Shown here piece by piece: positions 6,851 to 14,866 of a stretch of DNA of 32,132 nt. The first letter of the stretch is position 1. Every line of letters starts with the position of its first letter. A model generated the notes under the pieces. It was given only the letters and a program-made list of their open reading frames with translations. It ran no database searches and was not told the origin of the DNA. The DNA is from Ignavibacteriales bacterium (GTDB lineage: Bacteria > Bacteroidota > Ignavibacteria > Ignavibacteriales > SURF-24). The stretch covers positions 1 to 32,132 of the forward strand of contig QZKB01000049.1 of assembly GCA_003599415.1 (NCBI GenBank), read 5' to 3'. Position numbers and translations under genes: made by a program.

Positions 6851-7930
6851 TCAATAACCTTTACGCAAAACTTTTTCAAAATCTGCATTCGCCATAATTT
6901 TTACAAGCTCATCAAATTTTGTTTTAGCTTTCCATCCTAAAAGTTTTTCTGCCTTGGATGAGTCACCAATTAATAATTCTACTTCGGTTGGTCTGTAATA
7001 TCCGGGTGAAACTTCTACTACAACATCACCTGATTTAATTTTGATTTCTGATTTCTGACTGTCCAATGATTTTACAATTCCCTTTTCCGTTTCATTTTCT
7101 CCAATCCATTCTAATTCAACTCCAAGCTCTCTGAAAGTAAGTTCAGTAAAATCACGAACCGTATGCGTTTCACCGGTTGCAAGAACAAAATCTTCCGGTT
7201 TATCATGTTGTAATATTCTCCACATTCCATCACAATACTCAGGAGCAAAGCCCCAGTCTCTTTTAGCATTAAGGTTACCAAGAATTAATTTATCCTGTAA
7301 ACCCAGAACAATCCTTGAAGCTGCACGGGTTATTTTTCTTGTAACAAAAGTTTCTCCCCGTCGCGGAGATTCATGATTAAATAAAATTCCGTTGCAGGCA
7401 AATAAATTATAAGCTTCACGGTAATTAACAATTATCCAGTAACCAAAAAGTTTTGCAACACCATAAGGCGAGCGCGGATAGAAAGGCGTGGATTCCTTTT
7501 GCGGTACTTCCTGTACTTTACCAAACAATTCACTTGTAGAAGCCTGGTAAAACTTAGTTTCTCGGCCAAGTCCAACTTCTCTTATTGCATCTAAAAATCT
7601 TAATGTCCCAAGGGCATCAACCTGTGCTGTATAATCAGGAAGTTCAAATGATACTTTAACATGACTCTGCGCAGCAAGGTTATAAATTTCGTCCGGCCCA
7701 ATTTTCTCAAGCAGCCTGTTAAGATTACTTGTATCAACAACATCACCGTAGTGCAGGAATAATGTCTTCCCGGATATCTCAGGATTATTATAAAGATGAT
7801 CTATTCTTCCCGTGTTAAACGAACTGCTTCTTCTTATTATTCCATGTACCTCGTAACCTTTCTCCAATAATAACTCACATAGATAACTTCCATCCTGACC
7901 GGTAATTCCTGTGATAAGCGCTTTTTTCAT
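6851..7930 (-). CDS. gmd: GDP-mannose 4,6-dehydratase
   Basis: An extended short-chain dehydrogenase of 359 aa that converts GDP-D-mannose to GDP-4-keto-6-deoxymannose. It has the NAD(P)-binding motif [11 protein letters not shown] (8-18), [38 protein letters not shown], the STSELFG stretch and the catalytic YxxxK in SPYGVAK. Further on are [18 protein letters not shown] and [21 protein letters not shown], all diagnostic for GMD. Residues about 285-300 are heptamer-like DNA, although this loop is naturally variable. The start has a good ribosome binding site (AGAGGAG). fcl lies upstream on the same strand, 296 bp away across a repeat-filled spacer, and together they would make GDP-L-fucose. 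Confidence 0.95.
   Translation of the reverse strand: MKKALITGITGQDGSYLCELLLEKGYEVHGIIRRSSSFNTGRIDHLYNNPEISGKTLFLHYGDVVDTSNLNRLLEKIGPDEIYNLAAQSHVKVSFELPDYTAQVDALGTLRFLDAIREVGLGRETKFYQASTSELFGKVQEVPQKESTPFYPRSPYGVAKLFGYWIIVNYREAYNLFACNGILFNHESPRRGETFVTRKITRAASRIVLGLQDKLILGNLNAKRDWGFAPEYCDGMWRILQHDKPEDFVLATGETHTVRDFTELTFRELGVELEWIGENETEKGIVKSLDSQKSEIKIKSGDVVVEVSPGYYRPTEVELLIGDSSKAEKLLGWKAKTKFDELVKIMANADFEKVLRKGY
7031..7078 (-). repeat. Heptamer-like stretch inside gmd
   Basis: On the coding strand GACAGTC, AGAAATC, AGAAATC, AAAATTA and AATCAGG follow in 7-bp register and encode [14 protein letters not shown] before the conserved [12 protein letters not shown]. In E. coli GMD this loop is of similar length, so here a tract may have replaced loop sequence rather than lengthened it. 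It is the weakest of the four cases. Confidence 0.45.
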
Positions 7931-8052
7931 TTACTCCTCTCTTAATAAAATTTTTTTACGTGTTCTCCAAATATTTAATTAAATCTATCGTTACACGTTA
8001 ATATAATTGATCGATTGCTTTATTGTTTGCATCATTGCCTTCTAGCACTCTC

Positions 8053-8210
8053 TTGCAACCTTGCATCCTTACACTCTTGCAAACTTGCATGAATGAATGA
8101 ATGAATGTTTGAATGCTTGCATCCTTGCTTACTTGCATCCTCTTACATCCTCGCGTTCACTTGCATCCTTGCATTCACTTGCATCCTTGCCTGAATGTTA
8201 GTCTTGCAAG
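8053..8210. repeat. Octanucleotide repeat tract (TTGCATCC family)
   Basis: The gmd-fcl spacer is built of 8-bp units: TTGCAACC, TTGCATCC, TTACACTC, TTGCAAAC, then an ATGA microsatellite, then more TTGCATCC copies, some lengthened by 2 bp. Related tracts, in the reverse complement or expanded, occur at 10534-10581 and 11294-11506. No gene is seen in 7931-8226. Confidence 0.75.
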
Positions 8211-8226
8211 TTTCTATCAATAAAAT

Positions 8227-9231
8227 TTATTTCTGATTCTTGACAAACCACTCATACGCTTTTTCAATTCCTTCCCGTAAAGATGTTTTATGTTTCCATC
8301 CTAAGTTATGAAGGCGCGTTACATCAAGAAGTTTTCTCGGCGTTCCATCTGGTTTTGAAGTATCCCATACAATGTTTCCTTTAAATCCAATTACAGAAGC
8401 AACTGTTTCAGCCAACTCTTTTATTGTAAGATCTTCACCAGTACCAATGTTAATATGAGAAATATTATTTTCATACAGATCAGATGCGTTCACTCTTTCA
8501 AGCAAATAATATATAGCATCAGCAAGATCATCAACGTAAAGAAATTCTCTTCTCGGGCTTCCTGTTCCCCAAACAATCACCTCTGATGAGACTTTGGTGG
8601 ATTGAATTTTGAGATTTGAATTTTGATTTGTGTCGACATCCCGAGCGTAGTCGAGGGAAGCTTCATGAAATTTCCTGATTAAAGCAGGAAGCACATGAGA
8701 TGTTTCAAGATTATAGTTATCATTTGGTCCGTAAAGGTTTGTCGGCATAACTGAAAAGAAATTACTTCCGTACTGTTTATAATAACTCTCGCATAATTTA
8801 ATTCCGGCTATTTTAGCTATTGCATATGGCTCATTTGTATATTCAAGAGTATCGGTAAGAAGATATTCTTCTTTAAGCGGCTGAGGTGCAAGTTTAGGAT
8901 AAATGCAGGAACTTCCAAGGAATAAAAGTTTCTCAACATTACTCTGATGAGCAGCATGAATAATATTTGATTCGATCATCAGGTTTTCATAAATGAATTG
9001 AGCGCGGTATGTGTTGTTTGCAAGTATACCACCGACTTTTGCTGCAGCTACTATTACATAATCCGGTTTTTCATCAGCAAAAAACTTTTCAACCTGTTCC
9101 TGTCTTATAAGATCAAGTTCGGTTAAATCCCTTGTAATAATATTTTTACAACCTTCTGCAGTCAGCTTTCTTACAATTGCAGAACCCACCATTCCACGGT
9201 GACCGGCAACATAGATTTTTTTATTTCGCAT
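8227..9231 (-). CDS. fcl: GDP-L-fucose synthase
   Basis: A bifunctional epimerase/reductase of 334 aa that converts GDP-4-keto-6-deoxymannose to GDP-L-fucose. It has [14 protein letters not shown] (8-21), [34 protein letters not shown] with the catalytic Ser region, [11 protein letters not shown] with Tyr136 and Lys140, [27 protein letters not shown] and [19 protein letters not shown]. All are characteristic. Between residues 191 and 217 it carries about 20 extra residues encoded by two different repeats back to back. Its substrate is made by the neighbouring gmd product. The spacer to the divergent epimerase gene (9232-9378) must hold promoters for both directions, but I cannot pick them out. 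Confidence 0.93.
   Translation of the reverse strand: MRNKKIYVAGHRGMVGSAIVRKLTAEGCKNIITRDLTELDLIRQEQVEKFFADEKPDYVIVAAAKVGGILANNTYRAQFIYENLMIESNIIHAAHQSNVEKLLFLGSSCIYPKLAPQPLKEEYLLTDTLEYTNEPYAIAKIAGIKLCESYYKQYGSNFFSVMPTNLYGPNDNYNLETSHVLPALIRKFHEASLDYARDVDTNQNSNLKIQSTKVSSEVIVWGTGSPRREFLYVDDLADAIYYLLERVNASDLYENNISHINIGTGEDLTIKELAETVASVIGFKGNIVWDTSKPDGTPRKLLDVTRLHNLGWKHKTSLREGIEKAYEWFVKNQK
8584..8658 (-). repeat. Composite in-frame repeat insert inside fcl
   Basis: Two elements lie side by side within the coding sequence. One is a heptamer tract (CAAATCA, AAATTCA, AATCTCA, AAATTCA on the coding strand, about 8602-8632). The other is the element CCCGAGCGTAGTCGAGGGA at 8640-8658, which also occurs in spacers. 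Together they encode [19 protein letters not shown] and STKVSS between RKFHEA and EVIVWGTG, where relatives usually have a short loop. Confidence 0.75.
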
Positions 9232-9378
9232 AATTACCTTAAATTAAAAAGGTAGTACAAATATAAGGAAAATCAATTTTGAATTAATAACACTGCGTTT
9301 GCATTGCGGTTTATTTTGTATCCTTTCAGGAAATTTTTATAATTACTAAACATAAATTCTATTTTTAGGGAGAAGTAT

Positions 9379-10482
9379 TTGAAAAAAATTATTTCTGTTG
9401 TTGGTGCACGTCCTAATTTTATGAAGATTGCTCCAATCCATAAAGCATTTCAAAAATATAACGGGAAGATTAAGCATTTAATTTGCCATACCGGTCAGCA
9501 TTATGATGAGAATATGTCTAAGATATTTTTTGAAGATCTTGAATTGCCCGAACCGGATTTTTATCTCGGAGTCGGCTCCGGCTCTCATGCAGAACAGACC
9601 GCAAGAATAATGATCGAGTTTGAAAAAGTTGTCCTTGCGGAAAAACCGGATTTAATAATTGTAGTCGGAGATGTAAATTCAACTATTGCCTGTACTCTTG
9701 TAGCAACAAAACTAAAAATTAAAGCTGCACACGTTGAAGCAGGACTGAGAAGCTTTGACAGGGATATGCCTGAAGAAATAAACCGTCTGCTTACAGATGC
9801 AATTTCTGATTTCCTTTTTGTTACTGAAAAAAGCGGAATTGAAAATCTAAAGAATGAAGGTGTAACTGATGATAAAGTTTTCTTTACCGGAAATGTAATG
9901 ATAGACAGCCTTGCAAATTTTCTGCATAAAGCGGAAAGCTCTGATATTCATGAAAAATATCAGCTTGAAAGAGGAAAATATGTTTTGGTTACCTTACACC
10001 GCCCAAGCAATGTTGATACTAAAAAAGAATTAAAAGCATTGCTGCATCTGCTTAATACCGTTGCACGTAAAAGGAAACTATTATTCCCGATCCATCCCAG
10101 GACAAAATCAAACATGGTTAAGTTTGGACTTGATAATACTCTTGAGAAAAATGTTATCCTTACAGATCCAATCGGCTATATTGATTTTCTTGCCTTAACA
10201 AAAGATGCAGAATTAATAATTACAGACAGCGGCGGCATCCAAGAGGAAAGTACATACCTTGGAATACAATGCATTACTGTTAGGAAAAATACCGAGCGCC
10301 CGATAACTGTTGAAGTTGGCACAAATCAGTTGATTGGAGTTGACCTTGTTAAAGTTGAAGAAGCAGCATTAAAAGTCCTTGATGGAAAAATAAAAAAAGG
10401 AACAATCCCTGATTTGTGGGATGGCAAAGCAGCTGAAAGAATTGTAGAAATAATTCATGAAAAATTACTGCAAGAGAAATAG
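9379..10482 (+). CDS. wecB: UDP-N-acetylglucosamine 2-epimerase, non-hydrolysing (WecB/WbpI type)
   Basis: A 367-aa GT-B-fold epimerase. It has VGARPNFMKIAPI (8-20), HTGQHYDENMS, VVGDVNST, HVEAGLRSFDRDMPEEINR with the conserved acidic catalytic cluster, TGNVMIDSL, VTLHRPSNVD, PIHPRT and TDSGGIQEESTYLG. These fit the family that interconverts UDP-GlcNAc and UDP-ManNAc. Because wbpA- and wlbA-type genes are nearby, it might instead act late on a diacetamido-uronic acid as WbpI does; sequence alone does not separate the two. The start is TTG at 9379, supported by AGGGAGA just upstream; the first ATG lies 14 codons in, inside the conserved motif. It is transcribed divergently from fcl and has no repeat insert. 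Confidence 0.88.
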   Translation: MKKIISVVGARPNFMKIAPIHKAFQKYNGKIKHLICHTGQHYDENMSKIFFEDLELPEPDFYLGVGSGSHAEQTARIMIEFEKVVLAEKPDLIIVVGDVNSTIACTLVATKLKIKAAHVEAGLRSFDRDMPEEINRLLTDAISDFLFVTEKSGIENLKNEGVTDDKVFFTGNVMIDSLANFLHKAESSDIHEKYQLERGKYVLVTLHRPSNVDTKKELKALLHLLNTVARKRKLLFPIHPRTKSNMVKFGLDNTLEKNVILTDPIGYIDFLALTKDAELIITDSGGIQEESTYLGIQCITVRKNTERPITVEVGTNQLIGVDLVKVEEAALKVLDGKIKKGTIPDLWDGKAAERIVEIIHEKLLQEK

Positions 10483-10533
10483 TAAGATTATAAGATAGTA
10501 AGTGTGTAAAATAGCAAAGATACAAGATAACAC

Positions 10534-10581
10534 GGATGCAAGATTGCAAGGGTGAAAGATTGTAAGGATGCAATGTTGAAA
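10534..10581. repeat. Octanucleotide repeat tract (GATTGCAA family)
   Basis: Six units in exact 8-bp register: GGATGCAA, GATTGCAA, GGGTGAAA, GATTGTAA, GGATGCAA, TGTTGAAA. It is the reverse complement of the family at 8053-8210 and is followed by looser copies up to about 10613. Confidence 0.75.
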
Positions 10582-10704
10582 AAGCATCTGAATTGCTTGA
10601 AAGGATGCAAGGTAAACTTATTTTTCTGCTGGTTTGAATAATAATCGAAATTTGATCTTAACAATATTAAATAAATAATTTCTTTTAATATCAGGAGAGA
10701 TCAA

Positions 10705-11124
10705 ATGGATGAAATATTAAGCCGTAATAAAAACTTAGCCAGAGGTTTTAGAAATCTGGATATATGGCAAAATGCTATTAAGCTTTATTGTTATACGCAT
10801 GATTTATTAACAAAGAATCCAAAAATTTGTTTTAAGATAAAAGAGCAAATAGAGGATTCTTCTTTTTCTGTTCATAGTAATATTGCCGAGGGTTATACAA
10901 GAAGAAGCATCAAAGATACCCACAAATATTATGTAATCGCCTTAAGTTCCTCATCAGAATGCTACTCGCAGATGTATGCATTATTAAAATCAAAGCAAGT
11001 AGAACTTTTGGATTTTGATAAATTCGATACCAAATCATTTGAGTTGCAAAACAAATTATTAAACATGAATAAAGCCTTACTTGATAAAATCTCCAATAAC
11101 CAGGGATGGAATTCCGAATATTAA
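10705..11124 (+). CDS. Four-helix-bundle protein (S23/IVP family)
   Basis: A 139-aa S23-family protein on the plus strand. It has GFRNLDIWQNAIKLYCYTHDLL as first helix, IEDSSFSVHSNIAEGYTRRSIKDTHKYYVIALSSSSECYSQMYAL as the helix 2-3 core, and a C-terminus ending GWNSEY. The start has a strong ribosome binding site (CAGGAGAG). It resembles the 1715-2140 protein in subtype (W-Q-N/D-A opening and a GNWENS/GWNSEY-type tail). It follows the wecB-type gene after 220 bp of octamer-repeat DNA. It is the only intact copy in this orientation. Confidence 0.88.
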   Translation: MDEILSRNKNLARGFRNLDIWQNAIKLYCYTHDLLTKNPKICFKIKEQIEDSSFSVHSNIAEGYTRRSIKDTHKYYVIALSSSSECYSQMYALLKSKQVELLDFDKFDTKSFELQNKLLNMNKALLDKISNNQGWNSEY

Positions 11125-11293
11125 TTTCATTGTAATTATTCCTGACTCTTAAAGTAGAATTCCGATTTTTGTATTCTTACTTAACAGGCCTAACAGTTCA
11201 GTAAATATTATCACCTCAATTTTAAACACCTGTACTCCTGCCGATTTCATTTCAGTCTCCTTGCATTCTTTCAACGTCCCTCTTTAAGTTTAG

Positions 11294-11506
11294 TTTTACA
11301 CCTTATGCAATAATTTAACCACCCATCTGAATTTGCATCCTTGCAATAACATAATCCCCCCATTAAATTTGCATTCTTGCAAAAGTACAACCACACACCT
11401 GAATTTGCACCCTTGCAAAAGTATAACTACCGACCTGGATTTGCATCCTTGCAAAAGTATAGCCACCCCGTTGGATTTGCGTCCTTGCATTATTGGATCT
11501 ATTCGC
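11294..11506. repeat. 36-bp tandem repeat array
   Basis: Units begin at 11327, 11363, 11399, 11435 and 11471, exactly 36 bp apart, with a decayed unit before 11327. Each contains a (T/G)ATTTGCATCCTTGCAA-like core followed by a variable AC-rich half. Because 36 is divisible by 3, both strands are open: the minus strand reads 12-residue repeats around LLQGCKFR and the plus strand repeats around LHPCKS. The rest of 11125-11567 shows no gene. The core is the 8-bp TTGCATCC motif expanded into a longer unit. Confidence 0.85.
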
Positions 11507-11567
11507 CTTGCCTTTAGTCTCCTCTTAAATTATTTTTATTAACACGATAATCATAATTGAGGACTAA

Positions 11568-13601
11568 ATGAAAAGGCATTTCCTTTGCTTATTTACTCTG
11601 CTTTTAATCTCTGATTTAATAATCCCGCAGAAACGTGCACTTACAGTTGAAGATCTCTGGTCAATGAAACGAATCGGAAATTTTTCTGTCTCACAAGACG
11701 GAAAAACCATCGCCTTTTCTGTTACTTCATATGACATGTCTTCTAATAAAAGTAACTCTGATATCTATCTGGTTGATTCAGATGGTAATAATCTAAAACC
11801 ATTAAAAAATTCTTCCGCGAATGAAAGCGATCCCGTATTTCTACCTAATGGAAATAAAATTGCTTACATTCTTGATGACCAGGTTTGGACCTGCGATTTA
11901 AACGGAAAAAATGATGAACAGCTTACTGATTTATATACCGGCATTTCCGGTTTCGATTTTTCTAATGATGGGAATAAAATTCTGATTACCTCATCAGTTT
12001 ATCCTGATTGCGCTGACCAGGAATGCAACAAACAAAAAGATAAAGCCAAAGATGAAAGCAAAGTGAAAGCAAGCCTTTTTAAAGAATTAATGTACCGGCA
12101 CTGGAATGACTGGCGCGGAGAAAAACGAAGTCATCTTTTCTTGTTTGACATTAACAAAAAAGAATATACCGATCTGATGCTTAACTCAACATCAGACTGC
12201 CCGCCGATTGACCTTGGCAGCTCTAATGATTTTTCATTCTCACCATACGGGAATGAAATTGCTTTCACAATGAACGAAGATAAAAATATTGAAACCAGCA
12301 CCAACAACGATGTCTATATAATTAAAGTAAGCGATATTAAAGCGGGGCAAAAAACACCTTATACAAAAATATCTTTAAGTAAAGGAAATGATAACCAACC
12401 CGTTTATTCTCCGGATGGAAAGTATATTGCTTACCTTTCAATGGAAAGAGCCGGGTTTGAAGCAGACAGACTTAGGTTAATGCTTTATGATAAAGCTACC
12501 GGCAAAACGAACGAACTTACAAAAGGCTTTGATTATTCCGTTGGTAAAATTGTCTGGTCGCCGGATTCTAAATCAATTTATTTTGATGCGGGCAAAGAAG
12601 AGAATGTTTCATTCTTCAAGGTTGATATCTCTAATCCAAAAATAAATTTAGTATTAAAAGAACATAAAAACTCTTTACTCATTGTTTCAGCAGATGGCAG
12701 AAAATTTTTCTTCAAACAGCAAAGGACACATTTGCCGGATGAAATTTTCTCTACTGATTCTGACGGTAAAAATCTTAAACAGATTACAGGCATCAACAAA
12801 GAACTTCTTGATAAAATTGAAATGACAGAAATGGAAACATTCTGGTGCAAAGGTGCAAATGGAAAGATGGTGCAATCAATTTTAATCAAGCCTCCGTTTT
12901 TCGATCCTTCAAAAAAATATCCGATGATATTTTTAATTCACGGCGGACCGCAGGGCAAGTGGGAAGATGAATTTCATTACAGGTGGAATTACCAGATGTT
13001 CGCGTCCAAAGGTTATGTAATTGTTGCTCCTAACCCAAGAGGCAGTACAGGATACGGCCAAAAGTTTACAGATGAAATTTCCGGAGACTGGGGCGGCAAA
13101 CCTTATGTTGATTTGATGAACTGCTACGATTATGCAATTAAAATTTTTAAATTCATCGACCCTAAAAATACTTTTGCTGCCGGCGCATCTTACGGCGGAT
13201 ATATGATTAATTGGCTCGAAGGTCACACAACAAGATTTAACGCAACTGTTTGCCACGACGGGGTTTTTAATCTGGAAAGTATGTGGGGAACAACTGAAGA
13301 ATTATGGTTCCCCGAATGGGAGTTCGGCGGAACACCATGGCAGAACAGGAAAGTTTACCAGAAATGGTCGCCTCATCAGTATGTACAAAATTTTAAAACA
13401 CCAATGCTTGTAATTCACGGAGGAAAAGATTATCGTGTATCAGAGGAACAGGCATTTCAATTATTTTCTTCATTAAAGAGAAAAGGTGTTGAAAGCGAAT
13501 TCCTTTATTTCCCGGATGAAAGTCACTTTGTTACCAAACCGCAAAATTCCCGTTTATGGTGGAATACAATTTTTAACTGGTTTGAAAGATTTAAAAAGTA
13601 G
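11568..13601 (+). CDS. S9-family prolyl oligopeptidase-like serine peptidase, secreted
   Basis: A 677-aa peptidase with a probable signal peptide (MKRHFLCLFTLLLISDLII). A WD40-like beta-propeller follows (about 25-420, with repeats of the type FSPYGNEIAF, YSPDGKYIAYLS and WSPDSKSIYF), then a C-terminal alpha/beta-hydrolase domain. The oxyanion region is LIHGGPQG. The catalytic triad is Ser541 in GASYGGYM, Asp621 in HGGKDYRV and His653 in DESHFV, all in the usual order and spacing. It probably cleaves short peptides in the periplasm, as acylaminoacyl/dipeptidyl peptidases of this family do. It is followed within 10 bp by a DUF1232 gene and then a Nudix gene, probably one operon. Confidence 0.92.
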   Translation: MKRHFLCLFTLLLISDLIIPQKRALTVEDLWSMKRIGNFSVSQDGKTIAFSVTSYDMSSNKSNSDIYLVDSDGNNLKPLKNSSANESDPVFLPNGNKIAYILDDQVWTCDLNGKNDEQLTDLYTGISGFDFSNDGNKILITSSVYPDCADQECNKQKDKAKDESKVKASLFKELMYRHWNDWRGEKRSHLFLFDINKKEYTDLMLNSTSDCPPIDLGSSNDFSFSPYGNEIAFTMNEDKNIETSTNNDVYIIKVSDIKAGQKTPYTKISLSKGNDNQPVYSPDGKYIAYLSMERAGFEADRLRLMLYDKATGKTNELTKGFDYSVGKIVWSPDSKSIYFDAGKEENVSFFKVDISNPKINLVLKEHKNSLLIVSADGRKFFFKQQRTHLPDEIFSTDSDGKNLKQITGINKELLDKIEMTEMETFWCKGANGKMVQSILIKPPFFDPSKKYPMIFLIHGGPQGKWEDEFHYRWNYQMFASKGYVIVAPNPRGSTGYGQKFTDEISGDWGGKPYVDLMNCYDYAIKIFKFIDPKNTFAAGASYGGYMINWLEGHTTRFNATVCHDGVFNLESMWGTTEELWFPEWEFGGTPWQNRKVYQKWSPHQYVQNFKTPMLVIHGGKDYRVSEEQAFQLFSSLKRKGVESEFLYFPDESHFVTKPQNSRLWWNTIFNWFERFKK

Positions 13602-13611
13602 GAGTTTGAAA

Positions 13612-13962
13612 ATGGAAGGAAAAATTCCAAACATTAATGATCTTGATTACAATGAAATGTACGAAGAGGATTATGAAGTAAAGAAAAAAATAGTTGAAGA
13701 TAATCTTTGGTTTAAACTTGAGAAGTACGGAAAGAAGATTTCATTTGCCAAAGATATTTTGGCATTGTTCCATTATATGAGGGATCCTTATGTATCCTGG
13801 CATCGTAAAGCAATTGTTGTAGCAGCATTGATTTATTTTATCGCTCCAATTGATACTATTCCGGATTTAGCTCCACTGGTTGGTTATCTTGATGATCTTG
13901 GAGTAATTACGGCAACATTAAAATTTTTAGGCAGTGAATTAATTCCTTATTACAACAGGTAA
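13612..13962 (+). CDS. DUF1232 (YkvA-like) membrane protein
   Basis: A 116-aa protein. The ATG at 13612 is preferred because it follows AGGAG and sits just behind the S9 peptidase stop; a longer reading frame would overlap the peptidase. The C-terminal half carries the DUF1232 signature, a hydrophobic helix (KAIVVAALIYFIAPIDTIPDLAPLVGYLDDLGVI) with the conserved YF.aPiDliPD.ip..GylDD core. The N-terminal half is charged and helical. Function unknown; the family is usually a small inner-membrane protein. The spacing suggests translation coupled to the peptidase gene. Confidence 0.85.
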   Translation: MEGKIPNINDLDYNEMYEEDYEVKKKIVEDNLWFKLEKYGKKISFAKDILALFHYMRDPYVSWHRKAIVVAALIYFIAPIDTIPDLAPLVGYLDDLGVITATLKFLGSELIPYYNR

Positions 13963-13982
13963 TTTTTAAGGAAGGAAGAATA

Positions 13983-14519
13983 ATGAATTTTAAATTGAAG
14001 AAAAGCGAAGTTCTTTTTAATGGTAAAGTATTTGATCTTCAGGTTGATCAGCTTGAATACACAAGCGGTAATGAAGGAGTAAGAGAAATTGCAGTTCATC
14101 CAGGAGGAGCTGTTGTTGTTGCAATAACGAATGAGAATAAAGTAATTTTTGTTAAGCAATTCAGGTATCCTCTGCAGAAAGTTATAACAGAATTGCCTGC
14201 CGGTAAATTAGATAAAGGTGAAGATCCATTAAATTGTGCAATAAGGGAATTAGAAGAAGAAACCGGTTATAAATCAAATGATATTGTTAAGCTGGGATAT
14301 ATTTATACAACTCCCGGTTTCTGCACAGAAACCCTGCACATCTTTCTTGCAAAGAATCTTGTTGCAGGAGATCATAACCGTGAAGAGGGTGAATACGGAA
14401 TGGAAGTATTTGAGTATTCTTTTGAAGAGATTGATGAGATGATTAGAACGGGCGAATTATCGGATGCTAAAAGTATCTGCGGAATACAGATGGCAAAATT
14501 AAATCTTAAAATGAAATAG
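13983..14519 (+). CDS. Nudix hydrolase, ADP-ribose pyrophosphatase type
   Basis: A 178-aa Nudix protein with a complete Nudix box, G-K-L-D-K-G-E then nine residues later RELEEETGY. It is preceded by FVKQFRYPLQKVITELPAGK, typical of ADP-ribose pyrophosphatases (NudF-like, with the conserved E..aG). It would hydrolyse ADP-ribose or related nucleoside diphosphate sugars to AMP plus sugar phosphate. The start has GGAAGG upstream. It is the third gene of the peptidase-DUF1232-Nudix run, 20 bp after the previous gene. The exact substrate cannot be read from sequence. Confidence 0.9.
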   Translation: MNFKLKKSEVLFNGKVFDLQVDQLEYTSGNEGVREIAVHPGGAVVVAITNENKVIFVKQFRYPLQKVITELPAGKLDKGEDPLNCAIRELEEETGYKSNDIVKLGYIYTTPGFCTETLHIFLAKNLVAGDHNREEGEYGMEVFEYSFEEIDEMIRTGELSDAKSICGIQMAKLNLKMK

Positions 14520-14768
14520 AACGAATTGAGGAATGGATGATGGCAGATGTGAGATGGAAAATGAATCACGCAAGTCTGCAAGATTGCAAGTCACGTTTCA
14601 ATGATGAGTAAGTAATTAACTTCACTTTAAGCGCATAATAATTTCTAATTACCATTTCCCAATTTAATAGTAAATCGCTGTCTTCTTAGCCTAAGCCTCT
14701 TCAGAGAAATCACTACTGAGTTACTATTGAATTACAATATGTTACTACAGAGTTACGAACACAATTCT

Positions 14769-14843
14769 ATTCCCAATAACCAATACCCAACTCCAAATTT
14801 CCAATTTTCACCTTCAACCTATACCCTGAGCGTAGTCGAAGGG
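14769..14843. repeat. Heptamer tract followed by CCCTGAGCGTAGTCGAAGGG element
   Basis: Seven 7-bp units in exact register (ATTCCCA, ATAACCA, ATACCCA, ACTCCAA, ATTTCCA, ATTTTCA, CCTTCAA) lie at 14769-14817. The 20-bp near-palindrome CCCTGAGCGTAGTCGAAGGG is at 14824-14843. The latter is a relative of the elements at 3768-3786 and 8640-8658. The rest of the spacer 14520-14866 has a short GCAAG-type octamer stretch (about 14568-14592) and no gene. Confidence 0.7.
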
Positions 14844-14866
14844 AGCCTCCGCCTCGCCTTCCCTCT

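Noticed and set aside
8053..8210. CRISPR array in the gmd-fcl spacer
   Set aside because: The units are 8 bp and contiguous, with no unique spacers of regular length and no cas genes.
32..11124. Diversity-generating retroelement suggested by Avd-like four-helix-bundle proteins
   Set aside because: No reverse transcriptase, template/variable repeat pair or C-type lectin target is visible in the window.
11296..11490. 64-aa minus-strand ORF with 12-residue LLQGCKFR repeats
   Set aside because: It is produced by the 36-bp tandem DNA repeat, which is open on both strands. No ribosome binding site or non-repeat sequence supports translation.
11294..11506. CRISPR array (36-bp period)
   Set aside because: The whole 36-bp unit is repeated with drift. 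There is no alternation of an identical repeat with unrelated spacers, and the cores are not identical.
13486..13611. Longer N-terminus for the DUF1232 protein
   Set aside because: It would overlap the S9 peptidase coding sequence by more than 100 bp. The ATG at 13612 has a good ribosome binding site.
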